Of a stretch of 17,476 bases of DNA, positions 1 through 8,411 are shown one piece after another. Made by a program: the position numbers and the translations under genes. Source of the stretch: Arthrobacter sp. (GTDB lineage Bacteria; Actinomycetota; Actinomycetes; Actinomycetales; Micrococcaceae). Below the pieces are notes generated by a model. It was not told where the DNA came from and did no database searches. It was given only the letters and a program-made list of their open reading frames with translations. The stretch covers positions 1 to 17,476 of the forward strand of contig JAODMS010000130.1 of assembly GCA_025464925.1 (NCBI GenBank), read 5' to 3'. Position 1 is the first letter of the stretch, and every line of letters begins with the position of its first letter.

Positions 1-772
<772 letters not shown>

Positions 773-793
773 CATTGCCTCTTTCAGCGGCCC

Positions 794-1681
794 TTACGGG
801 CTCCGTGTGTCTGTCAGCGCTTCAGTCAAGATCGTTGACCGGGAGGTGGTTCCCTCGAGCCAGTCGTACCAGCCGGCGAGTCCATCGCCGGTGGTGGCTG
901 AGAGGACCAGGAATTCGGTGTGCGGGTTGATTTGCCGGGTGCGGCGCTGAAACTCGCCGACGTCGAATTCCACGTACGGGAGCAGGTCCGACTTGTTGAT
1001 GATCACCAGGTCGGCTGCCCTGAACATGTGCGGGTATTTTTGCGGTTTGTCATCACCTTCCGTCACGGAGAGGACCACGATTTTGGCCCCCTCGCCAAGG
1101 TCAAAAAGCGCCGGGCAGACGAGATTGCCGACGTTTTCGATAAACACCGTGGACCCGGCGTCGGGATCCAGGGAGTCCAGCCCGCGCCGGAGCATGTCGG
1201 CGTCGAGATGGCAGCCGGCTCCCGTGTTGATCTGGACGACGGGCCGGCCTACCGTCCGGATGCGGTCAGCGTCCAGGGACGTCTCCTGGTCCCCTTCGAT
1301 CACTCCGGCCCGCAGGCGCTCGCCGCAGTCCGCGAGGGTGCGGACCAACAGGGTGGTCTTGCCTGCCCCGGGGGAACTCATCACGTTGAGGGCCCGGATA
1401 CCCCGGCCGGCAAGCCAGCCGCGGTTTCGGGCGGCCAGCAGGTCGTTCTTGGCGAGCAGGTTCTGTTCCAGCGGAATCGTCCCGGGATGCGGGTGGTCGT
1501 GCCCGTCGTCGTGCTCGTGCGGGTGGGTGTGGTCGTGGCCGTGTGGATGCCCGTCAGCGTCGCCGTGTGGATGCTTGTGGCCGGGGCCATCCACGTGCCC
1601 GTTCGGCACCGTGCCCGCTGATTCGTGGAGGGCGGAAACCCTCGTGTTCGCCTCGTCGCCGCATCCGCACGTGGTACACAT
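794..1681 (-). CDS. hypB: HypB, hydrogenase nickel-incorporation GTPase
   Basis: GTPase that supplies nickel to the hydrogenase active site with HypA, in the cytoplasm. The 295-aa protein has three parts. The N-terminus carries the CxxCxC high-affinity metal site (Cys2, Cys5, Cys7). Residues 29-65 are a His-rich stretch with 14 histidines, expected to store or buffer nickel. The G domain follows, with P-loop SPGAGKTT (about 103-110), EGDQETSLDA, NTGAGCHLDA (metal/dimer site), ENVGNLVCP and the guanine-specificity motif NKSD. The ATG is 3 bases after the hypA stop, so the two are almost certainly co-transcribed and translationally coupled; the hydrogenase small subunit follows 21 bases on. Length and motif order are normal for the family. 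Confidence 0.97.
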   Translation of the reverse strand: MCTTCGCGDEANTRVSALHESAGTVPNGHVDGPGHKHPHGDADGHPHGHDHTHPHEHDDGHDHPHPGTIPLEQNLLAKNDLLAARNRGWLAGRGIRALNVMSSPGAGKTTLLVRTLADCGERLRAGVIEGDQETSLDADRIRTVGRPVVQINTGAGCHLDADMLRRGLDSLDPDAGSTVFIENVGNLVCPALFDLGEGAKIVVLSVTEGDDKPQKYPHMFRAADLVIINKSDLLPYVEFDVGEFQRRTRQINPHTEFLVLSATTGDGLAGWYDWLEGTTSRSTILTEALTDTRSP

Positions 1682-1684
1682 CCG

Positions 1685-2014
1685 TCAAGCCACCTCCACC
1701 GATATCAGCATTAGTTCGTTGCCCGCGAGGACTTTGATGTCTGCACTGCCGCAGGGACACAGCAGGATCAGGTCAGTCAGTGCGAAGGTGCCGTCACAGC
1801 TTCGGCAGTGCGCAATGCCGGGAGGTTCATCGATCAGGAGCCGGGCGCCGGCCAGCGGGGTGCCGGCAGCAGCCACGTCGAAGCAAAAGCGCATGGCATC
1901 CGGCAGAACTCCGGACAGCGGACCGACGCGAAGGTTGACCGCAGTCACTGTCCGTTCACCGGTACGGTCGAGAACGGCCTCGATAAGGCTCTGCGTGATA
2001 GAGAGTTCGTGCAT
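1685..2014 (-). CDS. hypA: HypA, hydrogenase maturation nickel metallochaperone
   Basis: Small (109 aa) nickel chaperone that works with HypB in Ni insertion. It starts with the invariant MHE; His2 is the N-terminal Ni ligand in the family. A zinc knuckle region lies at residues 69-89 (HCRSC and LLCPCGS). The second half of the knuckle reads Cys86-Pro-Cys88, that is CxC instead of the classical CxxC; I confirmed this on the bases, and it may be a normal variant of actinobacterial HypA. Strong ribosome site AGGAAGGGG at 2030-2022, 7 bases before the ATG. First gene of the hypA-hypB-hhyS group and divergent from the nickel transporter gene. Confidence 0.95.
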   Translation of the reverse strand: MHELSITQSLIEAVLDRTGERTVTAVNLRVGPLSGVLPDAMRFCFDVAAAGTPLAGARLLIDEPPGIAHCRSCDGTFALTDLILLCPCGSADIKVLAGNELMLISVEVA

Positions 2015-2034
2015 CGTGGCACCCCTTCCTGCTC

Positions 2035-2063
2035 AAGATAGGCTCGCCCCGAATAAAACGCAA
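2035..2063 (-). promoter_or_regulatory. Candidate promoter of hypA-hypB-hhyS
   Basis: On the minus strand TTGCGT (2063-2058), a 17-base spacer and TATCTT (2040-2035) form a good sigma-70/SigA-like pair. Transcription would start near 2028, leaving a very short leader that begins inside the AGGAAGGGG ribosome site. That is tight, so the real start may be a few bases upstream or driven by another element. Sequence reading only. Confidence 0.4.
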
Positions 2064-2083
2064 CCGTTCGATTGACACGGGCG

Positions 2084-2089
2084 TATACT
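2084..2089 (+). promoter_or_regulatory. Candidate -10 element for the nickel transporter gene
   Basis: TATACT is the best -10 match upstream of the transporter ATG and would give a leader of about 54 bases. No convincing -35 lies 16-18 bases upstream. A perfect TTGACA occurs at 2072-2077 but only 6 bases away, too close to pair; it could instead serve a start further downstream (weak TACGGC at 2095). No riboswitch was recognised in this 135-base gap. Confidence 0.25.
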
Positions 2090-2149
2090 TCCGCTACGGC
2101 GGGCAGTTTATCCGGCAGCCGATCTAGTTGTGGAACCCGAGGCTCGACA

Positions 2150-3283
2150 ATGAAGCAACCGGAGGTTACGCGTTTTAGCCGAATCCGCGCGGCTCGCCTG
2201 GCCCTTTCGGGCCGGGAGTGGGCCTCGATCGGAGGCATGGCCGCGTTTGTCACGTTCCTGCACGTTGTGGGTTGGGGGGTGCTGATTGTCGTCGTCGCCC
2301 CGGAAAACCTTCCCGCAGCTTCCACCGGCGCTTTCGGCATCGGCCTGGGCGTGGCTGCCTACACGCTGGGCCTGCGCCACGCTTTTGACGCCGACCACAT
2401 CGCCGCCATCGACAACATCACCCGCAAACTCCGTGCCGAGGGCAAGCGCAGCATGTCCGTGGGGTTTTGGTTTTCGCTGGGCCACTCAAGCATCGTGTTC
2501 GGCCTGTGCGCCTTGCTCGCAGCCGGAATCCGCAGCCTGGCGGACCGGACGGCGGACGGGACAGCCGAACTCCATTCGTTTCTGGGGCTGGTCGGCACCG
2601 CAGTCTCGGGAGTGTTCCTGTTGTGCATCGGCATCCTGAACCTGGTGGTGTTGTGCGGCATCATCAAGTCCGTCTTTCGCATGCGAGAAGGCCGACACGC
2701 CGGTGCGGGTCCGGAGGGGCAGGCGGCTGCACCGGGTGTTACATACCGGGTGTTCGGACGGGCAAGCCGCTTCATCACGCGTGCCTGGCAGGTGTACGGC
2801 CTGGGGTTGCTGTTCGGACTCGGGTTCGACACCGCGACTGAGGTCAGCCTCCTGATCCTGGCAGCCGGGGCAGCGGCGTCCGCGCTCCCTTGGTACGCGA
2901 TTCTGACGCTGCCCGTCCTCTTCGCCGCCGGGATGAGCCTGCTGGACTCGCTCGATGGCTGCCTGATGAACTTCGCCTACGGCTGGGCGCTGTCCAGGCC
3001 CGTCCGCCGGATCTACTACAACATCGTCATCACCGCGCTTTCTGTCGCCGTCGCATTGGGCATTGGTTCCATTGAGCTGATCTCCATCCTCGTTGAACGG
3101 GCCGGGATCAGCACAGGTCCGCTGTCCGCCATCGGCGGCCTTGACCTGGATTCGGTCGGGTACACGGTCGTTGCCCTCTTCCTGTGCACGTGGCTGCTCG
3201 CCATCGGGGTGTGGCGGTTCGGCCATATCGAGGAACGGTGGTCGGTGCCGGTCAAGAACCCGGACGTCGGCAACGGTGGCTGA
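2150..3283 (+). CDS. HoxN/HupN/NixA-family nickel (cobalt) transporter (NiCoT)
   Basis: Single-component inner-membrane permease for Ni2+ (possibly Co2+). The 377-aa protein has the NiCoT signature HAFDADH at residues 77-83 (HX4DH, metal-selecting helix II), followed by IAAIDN, then LGHSS, LGFDTATE and AGMSLLDSLDG, with about eight hydrophobic segments. The open frame extends upstream to 2072, but that extension lacks family features; the ATG at 2150 has CGAGG about 7 bases upstream and begins just before the first helix, so it is chosen. It is divergent from hypA, so the likely role is nickel supply for the hydrogenase. Motifs cannot separate Ni from Co preference. Confidence 0.94.
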   Translation: MKQPEVTRFSRIRAARLALSGREWASIGGMAAFVTFLHVVGWGVLIVVVAPENLPAASTGAFGIGLGVAAYTLGLRHAFDADHIAAIDNITRKLRAEGKRSMSVGFWFSLGHSSIVFGLCALLAAGIRSLADRTADGTAELHSFLGLVGTAVSGVFLLCIGILNLVVLCGIIKSVFRMREGRHAGAGPEGQAAAPGVTYRVFGRASRFITRAWQVYGLGLLFGLGFDTATEVSLLILAAGAAASALPWYAILTLPVLFAAGMSLLDSLDGCLMNFAYGWALSRPVRRIYYNIVITALSVAVALGIGSIELISILVERAGISTGPLSAIGGLDLDSVGYTVVALFLCTWLLAIGVWRFGHIEERWSVPVKNPDVGNGG

Positions 3284-3326
3284 GCGGGCACAAGGCGGTA
3301 TCCGCGAACCATCTAGGCTTGAGGTC

Positions 3327-3632
3327 ATGCCGTCGTTCCAGACCAGACTGAAGATCACCGGACTTAAGCCGGGCAACCCTCCCGAGTCCGTGATGGCGGC
3401 GGCCGTGGAGGCGCTTGAAACGAGGCACCATGTGGAATCGAGCCAACTGGAGCTCGCAGGTGGTGTTCCGCAACTGAACCTGCGTTTCCTGGTCAACCCC
3501 ACCTCGTACAGCGGCGAGAACAGCCAGGCGCGGGAGTCGGCGGCAATGATGCGTGACGCCGTCGAACGCGTTGCGGTGACCGGGGCACTGGCGGTACTCC
3601 GGCGCAACCGCGGCCGTTGGGCGCCGGTCTAG
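3327..3632 (+). CDS. Small conserved-looking protein of unknown function (101 aa)
   Basis: I do not recognise the family. The protein begins MPSFQTRLKITGLKPG and contains two likely helices (about 19-31, ESVMAAAVEALET; about 75-85, AMMRDAVERVA) around a beta-rich middle (LELAGGVPQLNLRFLV), which suggests a compact alpha/beta cytoplasmic domain without signal peptide, Cys motif or membrane segment. The ATG lies 43 bases after the transporter stop on the same strand, with AGG/GAGG bases just upstream, so co-transcription is plausible. Its TAG shares a CTAG with the stop of the convergent DedA gene (overlap 3629-3632). The longer in-frame extension back to 3093 lies inside the transporter gene and is rejected. 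Real-gene call rests on position, start context and protein-like composition. Confidence 0.7.
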   Translation: MPSFQTRLKITGLKPGNPPESVMAAAVEALETRHHVESSQLELAGGVPQLNLRFLVNPTSYSGENSQARESAAMMRDAVERVAVTGALAVLRRNRGRWAPV

Positions 3633-4258
3633 CCTTCGGAGTCCAGTCCGGGGCGGGGATTGTCCACGGGGGAACGGCTGCCCCGGCGCCGCGTGGCGAT
3701 CACACCCACGAGCGCGCCGATCACCAGCCCGGCGCCGACGCCGATCAGCGAGCTGGCCCAGAACGGCAGGTTGGTGGCGGAGCCGGTGAAAAAGCCCAGC
3801 CCCACCGACCAGATGGCCCAGAGCGTTCCGCCCAGGGCCGCGCACAGGCTGAAGCCGCGGGTGGAGACGTCGGCAATGCCGGCGGCTGCCGTGGTCGCGA
3901 GCCGGCCGCCGGGGATGAAGCGGACACCGATGATGGCCCCATAGGTGGAGGACCGGCCCGCCTTGGCGATCGCGGCGTGCACGCCCTGGTGGAACGTCCG
4001 GCCCCATTTCCAGCGGTCGAGCACATGGCTCAGGCGCCGCTTGAAGAGCTGGAACACCATGATGTCGCCGAGCCAGGAGGCCAGGGCTGCGAGGAGCACC
4101 ACGAGGAAGACGTTGGCCCGGCCGTCGGCAGACAGGGCGCCGCCGGTGATCACCACCATCTCGGAGGGGACGGGCGGGAACAGGGCGTCGCCCATGACGA
4201 TCGGGACGATCCAGAAGTAGATCGCAGCGCCCCAGCTGTCCGCGTTGCCCAAGTCCAT
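3629..4258 (-). CDS. DedA-family membrane protein
   Basis: Polytopic membrane protein of the DedA/SNARE-associated (VTT) family, 209 aa from the ATG chosen. Family features in order: FPPVPSE near the N-terminus with the acidic residue expected in a re-entrant loop, VVITGG, GDIMVFQLFKR, then GVRFIPGGRLATTAAAG with the conserved Arg, and a GGTLWAIWSVGLGFFTG helix. DedA proteins are linked to membrane homeostasis and to undecaprenyl-phosphate or phospholipid flipping; the substrate here is unknown. Start is uncertain: ATG at 4258 or an in-frame GTG at 4276, neither with a clear ribosome site (AAGAGG at 4297-4292 is far from both). It lies about 50 bases behind the pseudouridine synthase gene, likely on the same transcript, and converges on the small gene at 3327-3632. 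Confidence 0.9.
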   Translation of the reverse strand: MDLGNADSWGAAIYFWIVPIVMGDALFPPVPSEMVVITGGALSADGRANVFLVVLLAALASWLGDIMVFQLFKRRLSHVLDRWKWGRTFHQGVHAAIAKAGRSSTYGAIIGVRFIPGGRLATTAAAGIADVSTRGFSLCAALGGTLWAIWSVGLGFFTGSATNLPFWASSLIGVGAGLVIGALVGVIATRRRGSRSPVDNPRPGLDSEG

Positions 4259-4305
4259 GGGCACAAGGTACCGCACTTCCGGCCGTTCGGCGCCTCTTGG
4301 CGGAG

Positions 4306-5277
4306 CTAGCGGGCCTCGCTGAGTTCCAGCCCGCTGCGGAATTCAACCGGCCTGCCGGTGATGGGGTCCGCGAAGCGTATCCCGCGGGCCAGGAGCTGGA
4401 GCGGTTTGGAGTAGTCGTCCGGGGCCTTGTCCAGCAGTTCGGGATAAAACGCGTCGTTGACGATCCCCAGCCCGAGCGACGCCATGTGCACCCGGAGCTG
4501 GTGGGTTTTTCCCGAGTGCGGCTCCAGTCGGTACAGCGCCCGGCGCGGCGTTTCAGTGCCGGCAGCAGGGTCGGCAGTGCCGGCGGCGGAGCGGCCCGCG
4601 TCCAACTTCCTCAGCAGCTCGATGCGGGTTTCCGCGTTGGGTTCGCCCTCGATCACCTCAGCCAGCAGGTAGCTGCGGGACTTCGTCATCCGGTTGCGCA
4701 CCACCACGGGGAAGTCGACGGCGGGGTGGCCGGGGGCCGGGTCGGCCGCTGCCACGCACTCGTATTCCTTCCGGACCTGGCGCTTTTCGAAAAGGACCTG
4801 GTACCTGCCCCGGGTCTCGGGGTTCGTGGACAGCAGCAGGATGCCGGCCGTCATCCGGTCCAGGCGGTGCATGGGCACCAGGTCCGGCAGTTCGAGCTGG
4901 TTCCGAAGCCGGACCAGGGCGGACTCCTGGATGTAGGTGCCGCCGGGGGTGGTGGGCAGGAAGTGCGGCTTGTCCACCACCAGGAGGTGTTCGTCCTGAT
5001 GGAGGATGTTCAACTCCACCGGGATCCTTGTCTCCGGCGGCAGGCTGCGGTAGTACCAGATGAAGGTGTGGTCCTGCAGCCGCGTGGCGCGGTCCAGCGG
5101 GATCCCGGCCTCGCCGACAATCTCGCCGGCGTCGAACCGCTCCTCGATGCCGTCGGGGTCGATGTGGCCCCAGCGGTGCATCATGTAGTCCAGCGCGGTG
5201 TCCCACGGCCCCTCGTCCGGCAGGCGGAGACGGGTCGCGTTGACGCCGGCGCGCACGGGGAGGGGGGATTGCATCAC
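4306..5277 (-). CDS. RluA-family pseudouridine synthase
   Basis: RNA-modifying enzyme that isomerises uridine to pseudouridine. The catalytic motif MHRLDRMTAGILLL is present with the nucleophilic Asp at residue 140 (counting from the GTG). Before it comes the typical strand region LLVVDKPHFLPTTP. The C-terminal family blocks are HSGKTHQLRVHMASLG and LLARGIRFADPITGRPVEF. The N-terminal 90 residues resemble the short leader domain of RluA/TruC-like proteins without a clear S4 domain. The RNA target (rRNA or tRNA) cannot be read from sequence. GTG (5277) and ATG (5274) are adjacent; TAGAAT ends 6 bases before the GTG, which favours a leaderless start there. Its neighbours suggest no functional partner. 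Confidence 0.92.
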   Translation of the reverse strand: MMQSPLPVRAGVNATRLRLPDEGPWDTALDYMMHRWGHIDPDGIEERFDAGEIVGEAGIPLDRATRLQDHTFIWYYRSLPPETRIPVELNILHQDEHLLVVDKPHFLPTTPGGTYIQESALVRLRNQLELPDLVPMHRLDRMTAGILLLSTNPETRGRYQVLFEKRQVRKEYECVAAADPAPGHPAVDFPVVVRNRMTKSRSYLLAEVIEGEPNAETRIELLRKLDAGRSAAGTADPAAGTETPRRALYRLEPHSGKTHQLRVHMASLGLGIVNDAFYPELLDKAPDDYSKPLQLLARGIRFADPITGRPVEFRSGLELSEAR

Positions 5278-5283
5278 CGGTCC

Positions 5284-5289
5284 ATTCTA
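5284..5289 (-). promoter_or_regulatory. -10 element for a leaderless transcript of the pseudouridine synthase
   Basis: TAGAAT (5289-5284) fits the actinobacterial TANNNT -10 and ends 6 bases before the GTG at 5277, the spacing of leaderless transcripts. No ribosome site is present between. No recognisable -35 lies 17 bases upstream. Confidence 0.45.
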
Positions 5290-5366
5290 CTTTGCCCGCC
5301 TTCCCGCGCCCGCACCCCCTATGCCACCCAGCGGGGCCGTTTCGACGGTTCCCTGCGCACTAGACG

Positions 5367-6057
<691 letters not shown>

Positions 6058-6065
<8 letters not shown>

Positions 6066-6745
6066 CAAGCCCACCTTCGAGATCGTCTACGACACCGAAC
6101 TTCCAGGCACTCCGGAGCGGGTCTGGAACGCGGCCACCCAGGACACCCCGGCCTGGATGTTCCCCACGGACCAGTGGCCGGACGTGAAAACGATGAACAA
6201 AGACCCACTTGGTCTCCCGGATGGAGGGTCCGGACGGCTGGTTCAACCAGTTGGAACACGTGCTGGCACCGCTCGACGGTGACCGGACCAAGTTGCACTA
6301 CGCGCACAGCGGCATCTTCGCGGACAACTGGGACGAGCAGTACGACGGCGCCAGCAAGCACACCGAGTTCTACCTGCACACCCTGGGCCAATACTTGAAG
6401 TACTTCGACGGCAGGCCCGTGGTCTTCACCGACGTCCAGGCCCCCGCCGCCTCCCAGGCCCCCGACGGCTTTGCCCGGCTTAAGAATGCGCTGGGCGTGG
6501 AAGGCGCGGCCTCCGGCAGCACTGTGGAGCTGGAGCTCGACGGCGTGGGGCGGCTCTCCGGCGAAGTGGACTTCTCCAACGAGAACTTCCTGGGCCTGCG
6601 GACCGCGGACGCCATGTACCGCTTCTTCGGCCGCAATGCCTTCGGCGCCCCTGTGGGCATGACCGTCCACGATTTCAGCGGCGGCGGGGACTCCGAAACC
6701 ACGGCCAAGGCCTGGTGCGGGTTCCTCAACAGGGTCTACGCCTAG
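6058..6745 (+). pseudogene. SRPBCC (AHSA1-like) family protein, interrupted by an apparent +1 frameshift
   Basis: Two reading frames together encode one SRPBCC/START-fold ligand-binding protein. The first runs from ATG 6058 (AAAGGAG at 6044-6050, 7 bases upstream) and gives MNDKPTFEIVYDTELPGTPE through PAWMFPTDQWPDVKTMNKD. The second continues with HLVSRMEGPDGWFNQ to a stop at 6745 and includes FADNWDEQYDGASKHTEFYL and the C-terminal GRNAFGAPVGMTVHDF. Removing one C from the CCC at 6204-6206 joins them into a 228-aa protein with no stop; left as is, the first frame ends at 6282 after only 74 residues. The second frame is closed upstream by TGA at 6194. Codon quality remains high after the break, so the lesion is recent or a sequencing error. 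It overlaps the ArsR-type regulator gene by 8 bases, as ArsR/SRPBCC pairs often do. Confidence 0.82.
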
Positions 6746-6775
6746 GTCTTCGACGCGCATTCTTGCTGGTGGCGC

Positions 6776-6825
6776 GCGCATGCCCTGTCGATACCCGGAT
6801 TCGGGCGTCGCTGGGGCATATGCGC
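6776..6825. terminator. Imperfect long hairpin between convergent genes
   Basis: GCGCATGCCC (6776-6785) pairs with GGGCATATGCGC (6814-6825) apart from a two-base bulge, and the centre holds CCCG-GATT-CGGG (6794-6805). It lies in the 119-base gap between the convergent SRPBCC and MocR genes, so it could end transcription from either side. No T-run follows on either strand, so it is not a textbook intrinsic terminator. Confidence 0.4.
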
Positions 6826-6864
6826 AGCGCAGGAAGGAACGAGGGTCGCAGGACGCGTTGGGAC

Positions 6865-8352
6865 TCAGGCGATGGCCGCGGGAGGCGGGGCTGTGAGGTT
6901 TCGCCGGAGCTGCGGGGACGCGTCCAGCCTGTCCTGGGCCGAGCGCAGCGCCACCACCGCGGTCTCCAGCTGCTCCGGCGGCAGGGTGAACGGCACCCGG
7001 AGATAGTGCTCAAAGGCGCCGTTCACTCCGAACCGGGGCCCGGCGGCGAGCCTGATGCCGAAGTCCGGCGCGATCACCGCCAGTGCCGTGCTGGTCGGCG
7101 CCGGCAGACGGCACCACACGGACAGACCGCCGCCGGGCCTTTCAGCCCGCCAGGTCGGCAGGTGCTTGGCAAGAAGCGCAAGGAGGACGTCCCGGTTGCC
7201 GCGGAGCGCCGCGAGCCGCGCCGGGAGGGGCTCGTCGAGTGAGGCAACCAGATGAGCTGCCGCCAGCTGTTCCACCACCGGCCCGCCCAGGTCCATGGTG
7301 CTCCGCGCTGCGGCAAAACGTTGGATAAGGGGCGCACCGGCCCGGATCCACCCGGTCCGGAGGCCGGCCCAGTGTGACTTGCTCAGCGAACCGATGGACA
7401 CCACCGCCGGGCTGAAGGCAGCCAACGGTGTGGAGCGGGCGGCGTCGAGGTTGAGCTCCCGCAACGTCTCGTCCACCACCAGCACGGTGCCGGAGGCAGC
7501 GGCTGCCCGGACCAGCTGCCGCCGTTGCGCGTCCGACATGAGCCGCCCGGTCGGGTTGTGGAAGTCCGGCACGACATAGGCAACCGCGGGCCGCTGCTGA
7601 AGCAGGGTGGCCTGCATCGCGTCGAGATCCCAGCCGGCGTCCCGGCTGGTGTCTAACGGGGGCATGGCCACGGGCAGCGGACTGCAGCCCGCTGCGCGGA
7701 TCGCGTCGAGCGCATTCGGATAGCTGGGGTGTTCCACCAGCACCTTGTCCGAGCGGCCGGCGAGAGTGCCGAGCACGATGTTCAAGGCGTGCTGGGCGCC
7801 GGACGTCACCAGGATCTGCGTGGCAGCGGTGGGCACGCCAGCGGCCGAATACCGTGCCGCGATCGCCTCCCGGAGCGCCCCCACGCCGAGGGCGTCGTAG
7901 CCGAAGCCCGGGAGCAGGGCCGGCAGCTCGGTCAGCGCGGCCGCGAAGGCCCGGTGCACCACCTCACCGCTGGCGGGCAGGGACGCGTAGGCCAGGTCCA
8001 GCAGCCCGTCCGGAACCGCCAGGCCGGGCGGTCCGCTGAGGCTCGTTGCGCCGTCGAGGCCGCGGGCCGGGGGTCCGTGATGGGGAAGGCACGTCCTGCC
8101 CCGGCTGCCCTGGCCGCTGCTGAGGAAGCCTTGTTCGCGCAGCAGGGAATAGCCGGCGGTCACTGTGGTGCGGCTGATGCCGAGGGTTGCCGCCAGCGCT
8201 CGCTCGCTCGGCAGGGCGACCCCCAGGGGAACGCGGCCGTCGAGGACCAGCAGGCGCACGACGTCGGCCAGCTCGCGGTAAGCGGCGGCGGTGCCGAGAT
8301 TCCACTCGCCCAGCAGACGGGCGAGGGAACTGGGATTCAGGGAGCCGGACAT
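6865..8352 (-). CDS. yczR: MocR-type regulator (GntR helix-turn-helix fused to a PLP aminotransferase-like domain), YczR subgroup by context
   Basis: Transcription factor of 495 aa. An N-terminal GntR winged helix (about 18-90, with LPSERALAATLGISRTTVTA) is followed by a linker and a fold-type I aminotransferase-like domain. PLP-site features include SGAQHALNIVLGTL, VEHPSYPNALDAIR, PDFHNPTGRLMS, the VVDETLREL strand and the Schiff-base lysine in GSLSKSHWAGLRTGW, Lys325 by position. MocR proteins sense PLP or related compounds through this domain and usually have no aminotransferase activity. The gene is divergent from a YczE-type membrane protein with three half-sites between them, the arrangement that defines the YczR subgroup. 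The ATG at 8352 has no ribosome site, and AATACT ends 6 bases upstream, so the mRNA is probably leaderless. Confidence 0.92.
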   Translation of the reverse strand: MSGSLNPSSLARLLGEWNLGTAAAYRELADVVRLLVLDGRVPLGVALPSERALAATLGISRTTVTAGYSLLREQGFLSSGQGSRGRTCLPHHGPPARGLDGATSLSGPPGLAVPDGLLDLAYASLPASGEVVHRAFAAALTELPALLPGFGYDALGVGALREAIAARYSAAGVPTAATQILVTSGAQHALNIVLGTLAGRSDKVLVEHPSYPNALDAIRAAGCSPLPVAMPPLDTSRDAGWDLDAMQATLLQQRPAVAYVVPDFHNPTGRLMSDAQRRQLVRAAAASGTVLVVDETLRELNLDAARSTPLAAFSPAVVSIGSLSKSHWAGLRTGWIRAGAPLIQRFAAARSTMDLGGPVVEQLAAAHLVASLDEPLPARLAALRGNRDVLLALLAKHLPTWRAERPGGGLSVWCRLPAPTSTALAVIAPDFGIRLAAGPRFGVNGAFEHYLRVPFTLPPEQLETAVVALRSAQDRLDASPQLRRNLTAPPPAAIA

Positions 8353-8396
8353 AAGGCCAGTATTTCAAACTGGCTATGGATTACAAGGCCAGTTTT
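8353..8396. promoter_or_regulatory. Candidate YczR operator: three GGCCAGT half-sites
   Basis: AAGGCCAGT occurs at 8353-8361 and again at 8385-8393, 32 bases apart (about three helical turns). An inverted copy, AAACTGGC, lies between them at 8367-8374. The middle site forms perfect inverted repeats with both neighbours: GCCAGT/ACTGGC with a 7-base spacer, and AAACTGGC/GCCAGTTT with a 13-base spacer. MocR regulators of known mode often bind direct repeats, and these sites cover the regulator's own promoter. Confidence 0.6.
8359..8386 (-). promoter_or_regulatory. Candidate yczR promoter, leaderless
   Basis: On the minus strand TTGTAA (8386-8381), a 16-base spacer and AATACT (8364-8359) precede the ATG at 8352 by 6 bases. 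The -10 overlaps the outer GGCCAGT half-site and the -35 touches the other one, as expected for autorepression. The -10 match is moderate. Confidence 0.4.
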
Positions 8397-8397
8397 C

Positions 8398-8403
8398 GGG
8401 AGG
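8398..8403 (+). promoter_or_regulatory. Ribosome binding site that sets the yczE start
   Basis: GGGAGG lies 8 bases before the ATG at 8412. The upstream in-frame ATG at 8376 has no such site and would place coding sequence inside the operator, so 8412 is preferred. Confidence 0.6.
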
Positions 8404-8411
8404 ATGGGTCG

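Noticed and set aside
920..2075. Plus-strand frames over hypA/hypB (920-1621 and 993-2075)
   Set aside because: They are shadows of hypB and hypA, whose motifs are unambiguous.
2072..2089. TTGACA followed by TATACT read as one promoter
   Set aside because: Only 6 bases separate the two hexamers; sigma-70-type promoters need about 16-18.
2486..3607. A 373-aa minus-strand frame over the transporter and the small gene
   Set aside because: It is antisense to NiCoT motifs, and its composition is unlike a folded protein.
8376..8411. Upstream ATG start for yczE
   Set aside because: It has no ribosome site and would put coding sequence over the third operator half-site; 8412 has GGGAGG at good distance.
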